DNA of 64,000 bases from Actinomycetales bacterium (GTDB lineage: Bacteria > Actinomycetota > Actinomycetes > Actinomycetales > Dermatophilaceae). Shown here one piece after another: positions 51,709 through 59,169 of this stretch. Position 1 is the stretch's first letter. Each line of letters opens with the position of its first letter. The notes under the pieces were generated by a model that was given only the letters and a program-made list of their open reading frames with translations, made no database searches and had not been told where the DNA came from. Both the position numbers and the translations under genes were made by a program. The stretch lies in assembly GCA_016715285.1 (NCBI GenBank), contig JADKAO010000003.1, forward strand, positions 124,001-188,000, read 5' to 3'.

Positions 51709-51927
51709 ATGGAGACGATGACGATGACCACGCGCCGCAATGGCACTGGCCTCGCTGGCTCCCGTCGGCGCGCCCACCTGCCGATCGCTGCCGTGGTCAA
51801 TGGGCCCGTCGCTGTCGGCAGCAATGCCGTTGCGCTCGTTGCCGCCCCGTCCGCTGACTTCGGTTACCCCGTTGTTGTCGGCGCCAAGACCGCCCACCGT
51901 TCCGCCCCTGAAGGCACCACTGGCTAA
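51709..51927 (+). CDS. Leader peptide (uORF) upstream of whiB7
   Basis: A 72-residue ORF with an excellent SD (GGGAGG, 8 nt spacing) and ATG start, ending TAA at 51927. It reads METMTMTTRRNGTGLAGSRR at the N-terminus and then is Ala/Val-rich. It occupies the whiB7 leader and is followed 25 nt later by a hairpin terminator. In mycobacteria and Streptomyces a translated upstream ORF couples ribosome stalling by antibiotics to readthrough into whiB7. The size is larger than most reported leaders, and the peptide matches no family I know, so its role is inferred from its place. Confidence 0.65.
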   Translation: METMTMTTRRNGTGLAGSRRRAHLPIAAVVNGPVAVGSNAVALVAAPSADFGYPVVVGAKTAHRSAPEGTTG

Positions 51928-51952
51928 GCACCCTTAGCTGAGAAGCCGACCA

Positions 51953-51983
51953 GGCCGCGGAACCCACCCAGGGATCCGCGGCC
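51953..51983 (+). terminator. Attenuator hairpin in the whiB7 leader
   Basis: GGCCGCGGA and TCCGCGGCC form a perfect 9-bp stem around a 13-nt loop, followed by TTCGTGTTTGTC, a partial U tract unusual for this genome. Placed between the leader ORF and whiB7, it would stop transcription unless ribosomes stall on the leader. No competing antiterminator arm was identified by eye. Confidence 0.7.
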
Positions 51984-52164
51984 TTCGTGTTTGTCAAGGC
52001 CCTCACACCACAGGCGAACCATGAACCCGACCAGCACCCGCACGACAACCAGCACCGACGCGGCAACCGCCGCTGGCACGGCATACCAGACCCACACACC
52101 GGGTCGCGAGGAGAAGACGAACGCCACCACCGCGGCGGGACGTCAGGAACAGGAGGTGAGGGGC

Positions 52165-52455
52165 ATGCAGCTGAGCACGCTCATCGAGCTGCAGGAGCAG
52201 CTGCTCGACATGGGGGACGACATCCCATGCCGGGAGTACGACGCGGAGCTGTGGTTTGCCGAGCGGCCGGAGGACGTCGAGTTCGCGAAGTCCTTGTGCG
52301 GGATGTGCCCGGCGCGGCTGGGCTGCCTCACGGGCGCCCTGGAGCGGCAGGAGCCGTGGGGGGTGTGGGGCGGGCAGCTGCTCGTGCACGGGGCGATCGT
52401 CGCGCGCAAGCGGCCGCGGGGCCGGCCGCGGAAGGACGACACCGTCGCCGCGTGA
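52165..52455 (+). CDS. whiB7: WhiB7 antibiotic-resistance regulator
   Basis: A 96-residue iron-sulfur protein that binds SigA and activates intrinsic resistance genes. The four cluster cysteines are C22 (DIPCREYDAELWF) and the three of SLCGMCPARLGCLTGAL; the G(V/I)WGG turn is present (PWGVWGGQLL), and the AT-hook is RGRPRK near the C-terminus, the feature that defines WhiB7 among Wbl proteins. The start ATG 52165 has AGGAGG (52151-52156). The same frame remains open upstream to ATG 52021 with a Thr-rich stretch, probably untranslated leader. It lies in its conserved place after uvrD2, behind an uORF/attenuator leader. Confidence 0.95.
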   Translation: MQLSTLIELQEQLLDMGDDIPCREYDAELWFAERPEDVEFAKSLCGMCPARLGCLTGALERQEPWGVWGGQLLVHGAIVARKRPRGRPRKDDTVAA

Positions 52456-52515
52456 AACGCGCCCTTCGTCCCTGGGGGCGTACCGCGTGCGGGTTGCGGG
52501 CAATAGATTGGGCCG

Positions 52516-53226
52516 ATGTCGCCCACGCTGACGATTGCCCAAGACCCGCACGCGGATGCGGTGCTCTCCGAGGACCCGTTTGCCCTCGTGATGGGCATGC
52601 TGCTCGATCAGCAGTTCCCGATGGAGCGGGCGTTCGCCGGGCCGGCCGCGCTGCTCGCGCGGTTTGGGACGCTCGACCCGGTTGCGATCGCCGCTGCAGA
52701 CCCTGGGGAGTTCGCCGATCTCGCGGCCACACCGCCGGCGATCCACCGCTATGCCCGCTCGATGGCGGGCCGAATCCAGTCCCTCGCCGCGACCGTCCTG
52801 GAGGACTATGACGGTGTCGCAGAACGGATTTGGACGACCACCGACGACCCGCAGGAGTTGCTGCGCCGGCTCGAAGCGCTGCCTGGTTTTGGTGCCCAAA
52901 AGGCCCGGATCTTTGCCGCGCTCCTCGGTAAGCAGCTCGGGGTCCGTCCCGCTGGGTGGCGCGAAACCATCGGCCCGTATGCCGAGGAGGGCTCGTTCCG
53001 CTCGGTCGCTGATGTCGTTGACGCCGACTCGCTGCTCAAGGTGCGGGCGTTCAAACAGCAGGCCAAACAAGCCGCTAAGGCCGCCGCTGCCGAGGCGGCC
53101 CGTGCTGCGAGCGCAACGCCCGCAAGACCCCGCCCGCAAAGGCGCAGCCCAAGACATCGCGCCGCCGGAAGTCCGACACATGAGCGACGCCGACGTCAGG
53201 GGAGTGGTCTTCCCCTTTGCAGGTGA
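52516..53226 (+). CDS. HhH-GPD-type base-excision repair protein
   Basis: The protein starts MSPTLTIAQDPHADAVLSED and carries the helix-hairpin-helix glycosylase fold: GMLLDQQFPMERAFAGP, a DWRTTD-like region replaced by WTTTDDPQELLRRLEALPGF, GAQKARIFAALLGKQLG (HhH, residues about 118-140). It is the actinobacterial HhH-GPD family encoded by whiB7 and uvrD2. The last 35 codons are out of frame: in the other frame the tail reads KTPPAKAQPKTSRRRKSDT and stops at TGA 53181-53183, which makes an ATGA overlap with the next gene. The native protein probably ends there at about 222 residues; a one-base indel near 53115-53130 explains it. A DNA-repair role is inferred from the fold. Confidence 0.85.
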   Translation: MSPTLTIAQDPHADAVLSEDPFALVMGMLLDQQFPMERAFAGPAALLARFGTLDPVAIAAADPGEFADLAATPPAIHRYARSMAGRIQSLAATVLEDYDGVAERIWTTTDDPQELLRRLEALPGFGAQKARIFAALLGKQLGVRPAGWRETIGPYAEEGSFRSVADVVDADSLLKVRAFKQQAKQAAKAAAAEAARAASATPARPRPQRRSPRHRAAGSPTHERRRRQGSGLPLCR

Positions 53227-54664
53227 ACGCCGCAGCACCTCAGCCGCCGGCCGCGCGATCGTGGCCGATGCCTTGCGCCCGGTCGACCCGATCGGAGCCC
53301 AAGCCGCCGCTGCGGAGTCAGGTTGGCGGACGGCATACCCGGAGCATTTCCGCCGCCTCGTCGTGGCTGGGCTCTCCTCGCCGGAGGCCGCGGTCACCAT
53401 CGCCCAGACGGGCGCAGCCGCGGTTCACGAGCACCTCGCATGGGCGAGTGTCGACGGGTCTGAGGGCACGCTTGCGGAGGCCGTCGCGGCCATCTCTGCG
53501 GGCACCGCCCGCAAACCAGCCGCCCCGACCCGCGAACTCCTCACCGAAACCCAACGCGGCACCGGCGCGCCCGAGCGCACGCTCAAGGTGCCCTACCGGG
53601 GCGCGCGGCTTGAGGGGTCCGCACTGCGGCAACAACTCGACGATTGGGTGACCCGTGGCATCGTCGAGCCTTCCGTCGCCACCGCGGTTGGCGAGGTCAT
53701 CGACAACCCCGACTGGCTCGACCTGAGCGACCGCAAGGTCGTCGTCCTCGGCGCGGGCGCGGAGATGGGCCCGCTGCGCTCGGTCCTGCGCTGGGGCGGC
53801 GAGGTGGTCGCCCTCGACGTCCCCCGGCCAGACCTCTGGCGGCGCCTCCTCAACGACACCCGCGGGTATGCCGGGTGGCTCCACCTCCCGGTCCGCCCCG
53901 GGCCCGAGCATGCCGCCGAGCGCGCGGGCGCCAACCTCGTCACCGAGTGGCCCCTCGTCGGGGATTGGATCATGAGCCACGACGGGCCGCTCGTTATCGG
54001 CAACTACGTCTACGCCGACGGCGCCAACAACGTGCGCGTCTGCGCGGCCGTCGACGCACTCACGCAGGTCGTCTCCGCCGCCCGCCCCGACACTGCCCTT
54101 GGTTTCCTCGCGACACCAACGGACGTCTTCGCGGTCCCCGGCACCGCAGTCTCACGGTCGGTCGCGGCATACCAACACGCGACGATCAGCCGAGCCGTGC
54201 GCTATCCGCTGCGCGCACTGAGCGGCGGTCGCCTCCTCACCCGCAACTACGTGCCCGGGTCAGACCCTGGGCTCAACGACAGCATCGTGCCGCAGCAGGG
54301 ACCCAACTACCTGCTCGCCAAGCGCCTGCAGCGGTGGCGCGCAACCGCTGCCCGCGCGGCCGGCACCCAGGTGTCACTGCGGGTCGCGCCGCCGACCCGG
54401 ACCCGGTCGGTCGTCAAGAACCGGGCCCTGGCCGCTGCCTATGCCGGGGCGCACCGCTTCGGGCTCGAGGTCTTCGAACCCGCGACGTCCAACACCCTCA
54501 TGGCGGCTCTGCTCGTCCACGATCTGCGGACCGGCACTCCGGCGCTCGCCCACCCGTGGGAACATGAGGCGCACGAGGCCGTGCACGGGGGACTATGGAC
54601 GGCGGCATACGCGCCGCGAAGCGCGCTCGGGCTGGCCGCGATGCTGGGACTGGGCTCGCACTGA
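53180..54664 (+). CDS. Conserved actinobacterial protein with Rossmann-like core
   Basis: A 494-residue protein I do not recognise by function. A central segment, RKVVVLGAGAEMGPLRSVLRWGG (about residues 187-209), followed by VVALDVPRPDLW, is an NAD(P)/SAM-binding Rossmann beta-alpha-beta motif (GxGxxMGP). The remainder is alpha/beta with no transmembrane segment, and the C-terminus (NTLMAALLVHDLRTGTPALA, AYAPRSALGLAAML) is well ordered. ATG 53180 lies in the ATGA overlap with the HhH-GPD gene. Three octamer copies and the lack of frame damage indicate a long-resident gene. It may be a dehydrogenase or isomerase, but no catalytic residues can be named. Confidence 0.7.
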   Translation: MSDADVRGVVFPFAGERRSTSAAGRAIVADALRPVDPIGAQAAAAESGWRTAYPEHFRRLVVAGLSSPEAAVTIAQTGAAAVHEHLAWASVDGSEGTLAEAVAAISAGTARKPAAPTRELLTETQRGTGAPERTLKVPYRGARLEGSALRQQLDDWVTRGIVEPSVATAVGEVIDNPDWLDLSDRKVVVLGAGAEMGPLRSVLRWGGEVVALDVPRPDLWRRLLNDTRGYAGWLHLPVRPGPEHAAERAGANLVTEWPLVGDWIMSHDGPLVIGNYVYADGANNVRVCAAVDALTQVVSAARPDTALGFLATPTDVFAVPGTAVSRSVAAYQHATISRAVRYPLRALSGGRLLTRNYVPGSDPGLNDSIVPQQGPNYLLAKRLQRWRATAARAAGTQVSLRVAPPTRTRSVVKNRALAAAYAGAHRFGLEVFEPATSNTLMAALLVHDLRTGTPALAHPWEHEAHEAVHGGLWTAAYAPRSALGLAAMLGLGSH

Positions 54665-54873
54665 TGACCGCTTCCGACGCCGTCGCAGCCGCGGAGGCTC
54701 CCAGCCCGGTCTGTGCCGTCTGCGGTGCGGTCGCCACCAGCCCCGACGACCCCGTGGTCCTCACGACCTGGGCGCGCGAGCGGGACGGCGAGCGAGACAC
54801 GTGGACGTGCGCGGACTGCAGCCGTCGGCATGCGCGCGACATCGAAGGCAAACTCGACGTCCAGTGGTGGTGA
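54664..54873 (+). CDS. Small zinc-ribbon-like protein
   Basis: A 69-residue protein whose ATG overlaps the previous stop by one base (TGATG). It has two CxxC pairs, CAVCGAV (about 17-21) and CADCSRRH (about 49-52), spaced as a zinc ribbon, with DDPVVLTTWARERDGERDTW between them. No family name known to me. It is translationally coupled with the Rossmann-like protein, suggesting a functional link. It converges with the ABC1 gene 4 nt away. Confidence 0.7.
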   Translation: MTASDAVAAAEAPSPVCAVCGAVATSPDDPVVLTTWARERDGERDTWTCADCSRRHARDIEGKLDVQWW

Positions 54874-54877
54874 GGCG

Positions 54878-56203
54878 CTAGAACCCCAGCGGCGGCAGAT
54901 CGGCACCCGGCACGCGGTCGCGGACGATCGCACGCCCCGGCACGGTCGCGTCGAGCTGGCAGAGGACGCCGATCCCGCCGAGCCAGACGCGGTGGATGAG
55001 CAGGTATTCGGCGGGCAGGTTGAGGCGCATCCCGACGGTGTAGTTGGGGCGACGCGGGTCGTTGATGTGGGTGAAGACCTCGCGCAGCCACTCGCGGGAA
55101 AAGTGGAAGTCGTCTGTGCGCAGGGGCGCGAGGAACGGCTCGAGGTATTCGAGGACGCGGACCGCGTCGACGTCCATGCCTTCGCGGACAAAGTTGGTCT
55201 CGCGCAGTCCCGCCAGCGTCGCGACGGGGTCACCGCTCAAGGCCACCGTCACCAGGCGCCCCATGTCGTCGGGCAGTCCGGTCGGCAGATGTTTGACCGC
55301 GCCAAAGTCGAGCACCCCGAGGCGGCCATCGGGCAGGAGCCGGAAGTTGCCGGGGTGCGGGTCGGCATGCAGGAGCCCGCAGCGCCCCGGTCCGTCGAGC
55401 AAGAACGCCATGTATGCCGTCCCGGCCGCGTCCCGCTCGGCGGCGCTTCCGTTGCTGATGATCTGCGAAAGGGGTTGTCCCTCAAGCCATTCCGAGACGA
55501 TGACCCGCTCGCTGCCGGCGACGACCTTGGGGACGGCGATGACCTTGTCGCGTGCGAAGGCCTTGGCGAAGGCCTTCTGGTTGCTGGCTTCGAGGCGGTA
55601 GTCGAGTTCTTCGGCCATCCGTCCGCGGAGTTCTTCGAGGACCGGGTTGATTTCGATGCCGGGGATCCACGCGGTCGCGACTTTGGCCACGCGTGACACC
55701 TGGGCGAGATCGGACAAGAGGGCCTTGCCCGCGCCGGGGTATTGCACCTTGACCGCTACGTCACGGCCGTCACGCCACACCGCTCGGTGGACCTGACCAA
55801 TCGAGGCCGCCGCTGCGGCATTGTCGTCAAACGACTGGAACCGCCGCCGCCACTGCGGTCCCAACTCGGTCGCCATGACCTCGTGCACCCGCTCTGGCGG
55901 TAGCGCGGGCGCGGAGTCTTGGAGCTTGGTGAGCATCGCCCGATACGGTCCGGCGACATCCTCGGGCAGCGCCGACTCGAAGATCGACAGCGCCTGGCCG
56001 AACTTCATCGCCCCGCCCTTGAGCTCGCCCAAGACGGTGAAGAGTTGCTCCGCGGCACGGGCTTGCATTTCGGCGGCCACGAGCTCTGCCGGGCGCCCCC
56101 CGATCCGCTTGCCGAGCCCGAGAGCCGCGCGGCCGGCATACCCCATCGGGAGCGTCGCCAACTTGACGGCGCGAGCGACGGCGTTGATCGGGAGGTCGGT
56201 CAC
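54878..56203 (-). CDS. ABC1/UbiB-family atypical kinase
   Basis: A 441-residue protein of the ABC1/ADCK family (mycobacterial Rv3197-like). It contains the KxGQ motif LKGGAMKFGQALSIFESALP (about residues 58-77), the A-rich loop AAAASIGQVHRAVWRDGRDV, the VAIK-type lysine in VAVKVQYPG, the catalytic/metal-binding GLLHADPHPGNFRLLPDGRL and GVLDFGAVKHLP. These proteins are ATPase/kinases linked to quinone biosynthesis in many bacteria; in mycobacteria the homologue is associated with macrolide (WhiB7-linked) resistance, which suits the place near whiB7. Start GTG 56203 overlaps the upstream gene by GTGA. Confidence 0.9.
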   Translation of the reverse strand: MTDLPINAVARAVKLATLPMGYAGRAALGLGKRIGGRPAELVAAEMQARAAEQLFTVLGELKGGAMKFGQALSIFESALPEDVAGPYRAMLTKLQDSAPALPPERVHEVMATELGPQWRRRFQSFDDNAAAAASIGQVHRAVWRDGRDVAVKVQYPGAGKALLSDLAQVSRVAKVATAWIPGIEINPVLEELRGRMAEELDYRLEASNQKAFAKAFARDKVIAVPKVVAGSERVIVSEWLEGQPLSQIISNGSAAERDAAGTAYMAFLLDGPGRCGLLHADPHPGNFRLLPDGRLGVLDFGAVKHLPTGLPDDMGRLVTVALSGDPVATLAGLRETNFVREGMDVDAVRVLEYLEPFLAPLRTDDFHFSREWLREVFTHINDPRRPNYTVGMRLNLPAEYLLIHRVWLGGIGVLCQLDATVPGRAIVRDRVPGADLPPLGF

Positions 56204-57150
56204 TTCGCCATTGTCTCCCGCTCCGGGCCGATCTGTGCCACCGGGGGATTGCGGGGTGGGGCGTCACTGCGGCATGCGCACTGGGGATGCTGCGGCCACT
56301 TGCGATAGTCGACGCGCGGCCACGGGCCTTCGAGGTCGAGGGTAACGCCGGGCGGCAGTGGTCGACCATCGAGGAATGCCGTCACGATCATCGCGGTCAC
56401 CGCCACCGCGAGCGGAGTGACGTCCGGGGCGGTCTCGAGGAGAGCGGTGTGGCCGAGGTCTGGCGCCTGGGTCAGCAAGGTGGGTCGAAAGGCATCGGCA
56501 TCGCACTGGTGACGCTCGACGCAACCGACGCACGCGGCCCCTGCCGTGCCTGTCCTGCTCGACTCCCCTGCGCCAGCAACGAGCGGTCCGACGGTGACGT
56601 GGCTGCCCGCATCAGCGACCGCTAGATGTGCCACGCCGAGGCGCCGCCAGGGCTCGGCCCGCTCGGGCGCAACTCGTCCCGCACCGCTAACGATGACCAA
56701 ATCTGGGACCTCATAGGAGTCTCTCCCCGGCGCGGGCGACGATGGCAGGGCCTCATCGAGGCACCATGCCCCCTGGTCTACCCTTCCGACCCCCGCTGCC
56801 GTGAGAGCTCGGGTGAGCTGCACGGCATACGGGCCATCACATCCAACAAGAACCCGAGCGCGTTCGCGGCGCCACGATGACCGGCGAGCAGGGGCGTTCT
56901 CGCTGAGCATGTCGAGCGACTGAAGCATCGCGATGAGCTCGTCGACTCGAGACTCCGGGATCCCGTGGGTCGTTGCGATCTCCACCAGGGCGGTCCGAGT
57001 ATGCGTGCCGTCAAGGCGCCGCAGGATGGCGAGATCGCCCGAGTCGATGCCGTAGATCACCGGTGCATCGGGTGCCAGACCGAGTTGCACCGTGGCGACG
57101 CCCCGGCGCAGCGGGCGACGATGCCACGGGAGGTGAGGACGAGCGGCCAT
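56200..57150 (-). CDS. ThiF/cyclodehydratase-like protein (Rv3196-type)
   Basis: A 316-residue protein. The first 80 residues look like a winged-helix or leader-peptide-binding domain (VQLGLAPDAPVIYGIDSGDL, TRTALVEIATTHGIPESRVD). The centre is ThiF-like (RVLVGCDGPYAVQLTRALTA). A CVGCVERHQCDADAF cluster and a C-terminal CAC suggest zinc. It resembles the TOMM/thiazole-oxazole cyclodehydratase-type proteins and the mycobacterial Rv3196. No precursor peptide gene was found near, so it is more likely a conserved housekeeping protein than a RiPP enzyme. It is coupled to the ABC1 gene by a GTGA overlap and is co-transcribed with it. Confidence 0.75.
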   Translation of the reverse strand: MAARPHLPWHRRPLRRGVATVQLGLAPDAPVIYGIDSGDLAILRRLDGTHTRTALVEIATTHGIPESRVDELIAMLQSLDMLSENAPARRSSWRRERARVLVGCDGPYAVQLTRALTAAGVGRVDQGAWCLDEALPSSPAPGRDSYEVPDLVIVSGAGRVAPERAEPWRRLGVAHLAVADAGSHVTVGPLVAGAGESSRTGTAGAACVGCVERHQCDADAFRPTLLTQAPDLGHTALLETAPDVTPLAVAVTAMIVTAFLDGRPLPPGVTLDLEGPWPRVDYRKWPQHPQCACRSDAPPRNPPVAQIGPERETMAK

Positions 57151-57264
57151 AACGGGACTCTGACAGACCCAGGTATGCCGTGTCGGCGGCTATCCACAGG
57201 CCGCGTCGCCCGGGCGGCGCGTGAATGCTGCGCTCGATGGTGACCGATACTCGGCCCGGGCATG

Positions 57265-57306
57265 CCACAGGGCAGCACCGCCGTTGGCGGATGCTGCCCT
57301 GTGTGG
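57265..57306 (-). terminator. Strong hairpin after the DUF5679 gene
   Basis: CCACAGGGCAGCACCGCC and GGCGGATGCTGCCCTGTG pair almost perfectly around GTT. The hairpin lies 29 bp beyond the stop of the small zinc-ribbon gene on the minus strand and may also stop transcripts from the left. Confidence 0.75.
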
Positions 57307-57334
57307 TCGCGCCCGTGGGGGCGCTACCCGCGAC

Positions 57335-57490
57335 TCAGGCCTTGCCGAGGATGCGGTTGAGGTTGGTGCCGCACTCGGGGCACTTGCCCTTGGCCATCCG
57401 GCGGCCGTTTTCGCTCACAACGACCTTGCCCTCGGCGGTGCGCTTGGTCTTGCACTTCACGCAGTAGAACTCATAAGTCTCGTCTGACAC
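57335..57490 (-). CDS. DUF5679 zinc-ribbon protein
   Basis: A 51-residue protein with two zinc-binding pairs (FYCVKCKTKRTAEGK and KGKCPECGTNLNRILGKA). The sequence between them, VVVSENGRRMAKGKCPECG, matches the short DUF5679 family I recall from actinobacteria. Start GTG 57490 has AAAGGAG upstream at good spacing; an upstream reading would begin in non-coding DNA. It is probably a ribosome- or nucleic-acid-associated mini-protein, but no role is established. A strong terminator follows. Confidence 0.85.
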   Translation of the reverse strand: MSDETYEFYCVKCKTKRTAEGKVVVSENGRRMAKGKCPECGTNLNRILGKA

Positions 57491-57682
57491 GTCGTACTCC
57501 TTTGTCTTTGGGTGGGATCTCCGCGCGACATCGGGCGGGATGCTCGTGCTCACCCTAAACCAGCCTAAGCACGCCTCCGTGCACGATTGGGCTCGGCGCG
57601 CACATTTCCTGGCCCACCGTGGCGCCCGCAGGATGCGCCTCACATGAGGTCAGTGACCGCGCAGGAGGCCGCACAGAGGACC

Positions 57683-57694
57683 GACTAGCTAGTC
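57683..57694. promoter_or_regulatory. 12-bp palindrome before the enoyl-CoA hydratase gene
   Basis: GACTAGCTAGTC is a perfect dyad 9 bp before ATG 57703, just at the expected promoter/start site of a leaderless or short-leader gene. It could be an operator (possibly of a TetR-type fatty-acid regulator). Binding is not shown. Confidence 0.4.
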
Positions 57695-57702
57695 TAAAAA
57701 CC

Positions 57703-58527
57703 ATGACGAGCCCCCGCTGGTGGACGACCCCTCTTGAGCACCTTCGAGCGGAAGTCCGGGAGGTGGGCACCCGCAGAGTCGCGGTGGTGACCTTCGATCA
57801 GCCCGACAAGCGCAACGCGATGTCCGACGAGATGACGGCCTCGTGGGTGACGCTCATGCGCGAGCTGCGCGAGGACCGTGACCTGGCAGCGGTGGTCGTG
57901 ACGGGCGCGGGGGCGGCATTCTGCGCGGGCGGGGACCTCACGTGGATCGCCTCCGAGCCCGACGCCACCGTCATCGACCTGCGGCATCGGATGCTCGCGT
58001 TCTATCGCTCGTGGCTTTCGATCAAGGCGCTCGAAGTGCCCACGATCGCCGCCATCAATGGTCACGCCATCGGGGCCGGGCTCGGGGTCGCGCTCGCCTG
58101 CGACATCAGGTATGCCGCAGCCGACGCCAAGCTCGGCGTTCCTTTTACGTCCCTGGGCCTTCACCCCGGGATGGCAACGACCTGGTCGATCGCCAATGTC
58201 GCCGGGCTGGCCGTCGCGCGCGATCTGCTCCTGACCGGACGCATCGTCACCGGCGACGAGGCTCTCGCGATGGGCCTGGTCTCGCGGTCATTGCCGCGCG
58301 AAGACGTCCTCACGACCGCGCTCGCCGCTGCTGAGGGGATCGCGGCCGCCGCCCCGATCGCCAACAAACTCACCGTCGCGGCCTTGCGAGACGGCGGACA
58401 CGCGACCTTCCACGACGCCATCGAGTGGGAGGCGCTCGCCCAGTCGGTCACCTTGGCGACCGAGGACCTGCAAGAGGGCATCGCCGCGGCATCACAGCGG
58501 CGCGCACCCGCTTTCCGGGGCAAGTAG
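57703..58527 (+). CDS. Enoyl-CoA hydratase/isomerase family protein
   Basis: A 274-residue crotonase. The oxyanion-hole segments are AAFCAGGDLTWIASE (about residues 72-86) and AINGHAIGAGLGVALACDIR (about 118-137); LGVPFTSLGLHPGMATTWSI carries the region of the second catalytic Glu, which is here replaced by another residue, so a strict hydratase reaction is uncertain. Typical members hydrate 2-enoyl-CoA in beta-oxidation. No other lipid gene is near. ATG 57703 follows the palindrome directly. Confidence 0.88.
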   Translation: MTSPRWWTTPLEHLRAEVREVGTRRVAVVTFDQPDKRNAMSDEMTASWVTLMRELREDRDLAAVVVTGAGAAFCAGGDLTWIASEPDATVIDLRHRMLAFYRSWLSIKALEVPTIAAINGHAIGAGLGVALACDIRYAAADAKLGVPFTSLGLHPGMATTWSIANVAGLAVARDLLLTGRIVTGDEALAMGLVSRSLPREDVLTTALAAAEGIAAAAPIANKLTVAALRDGGHATFHDAIEWEALAQSVTLATEDLQEGIAAASQRRAPAFRGK

Positions 58528-58574
58528 CCCCCTTTCCGTAGGCCCTGTCAGTCCCACGGCATACGCTCTCGGGC

Positions 58575-59117
58575 ATGACCAGCGCGCCCTCTCCCACGCT
58601 CCCCGGTATGCCGGAGATCGAGGTGCGCCGGAGCGCGCGGCGGCGTCGCACGGTGAGCGCCTATCGCGACGGCAGCCGGGTCGTCGTGCTCATTCCGGCC
58701 CGCTTCACCGCGGCACAGGAGCGCGAGTGGGTCGCCAAGATGGTGGCCAAGGTCGCTGCCAACCAGGGCCGCACCCGCCGGTCGGACGCCGACCTGCTCA
58801 AGCGGGCAGGCGAGTTGTCGCGGGCCTACCTGGAGGGGAGGGCGCGCCCCACGTCAGTGCGATGGGTGACCAACCAGCGGACGCGGTGGGGGTCCTGCAC
58901 TCCGAGCGAGGGCACGATCCGGCTCTCGACGCGGCTGCAGGGCATGCCTGGGTATGTCGTCGATTACGTCTTGCTCCATGAGCTGGCGCATCTATTGGAG
59001 AGTGGGCATGGGCCAGCGTTCTGGGACTTGTTGAGCGCCTATCCTCAACTGGAGCGCGCTCGCGGCTATCTCGAAGGCGTGGCCGCGACGGCTGGTTTGG
59101 ACTTGAGCGACGAGTGA
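58575..59117 (+). CDS. DUF45/YgjP-like M48-type metallopeptidase
   Basis: A 180-residue protein with an N-terminal basic part (IEVRRSARRRRTVSAYRDGS) and a C-terminal zincin core containing RWGSCTPSEGTIRLSTRL and VVDYVLLHELAHLLESGHGP (HExxH with a following H) and FWDLLSAYPQLERARGYLEG. This is the M48/DUF45 family (YgjP/SprT-like) encoded near Rv3194c in mycobacteria. It is a small cytosolic zinc metalloprotease of unknown substrate. ATG 58575 is followed by an in-frame ATG 58608 created by an octamer (LPGMPEIEV). Confidence 0.88.
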   Translation: MTSAPSPTLPGMPEIEVRRSARRRRTVSAYRDGSRVVVLIPARFTAAQEREWVAKMVAKVAANQGRTRRSDADLLKRAGELSRAYLEGRARPTSVRWVTNQRTRWGSCTPSEGTIRLSTRLQGMPGYVVDYVLLHELAHLLESGHGPAFWDLLSAYPQLERARGYLEGVAATAGLDLSDE

Positions 59118-59169
59118 CAGATGGTGCGGGGCGTGACCCGTGCCTATCGACTGGTGAGGTGACGAACGC

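Noticed and set aside
56200..57150. RiPP (thiazole/oxazole peptide) biosynthetic cluster
   Set aside because: Only one cyclodehydratase-like protein is present, with no dehydrogenase, YcaO or precursor peptide; the homologue is a conserved actinobacterial neighbour of ABC1.
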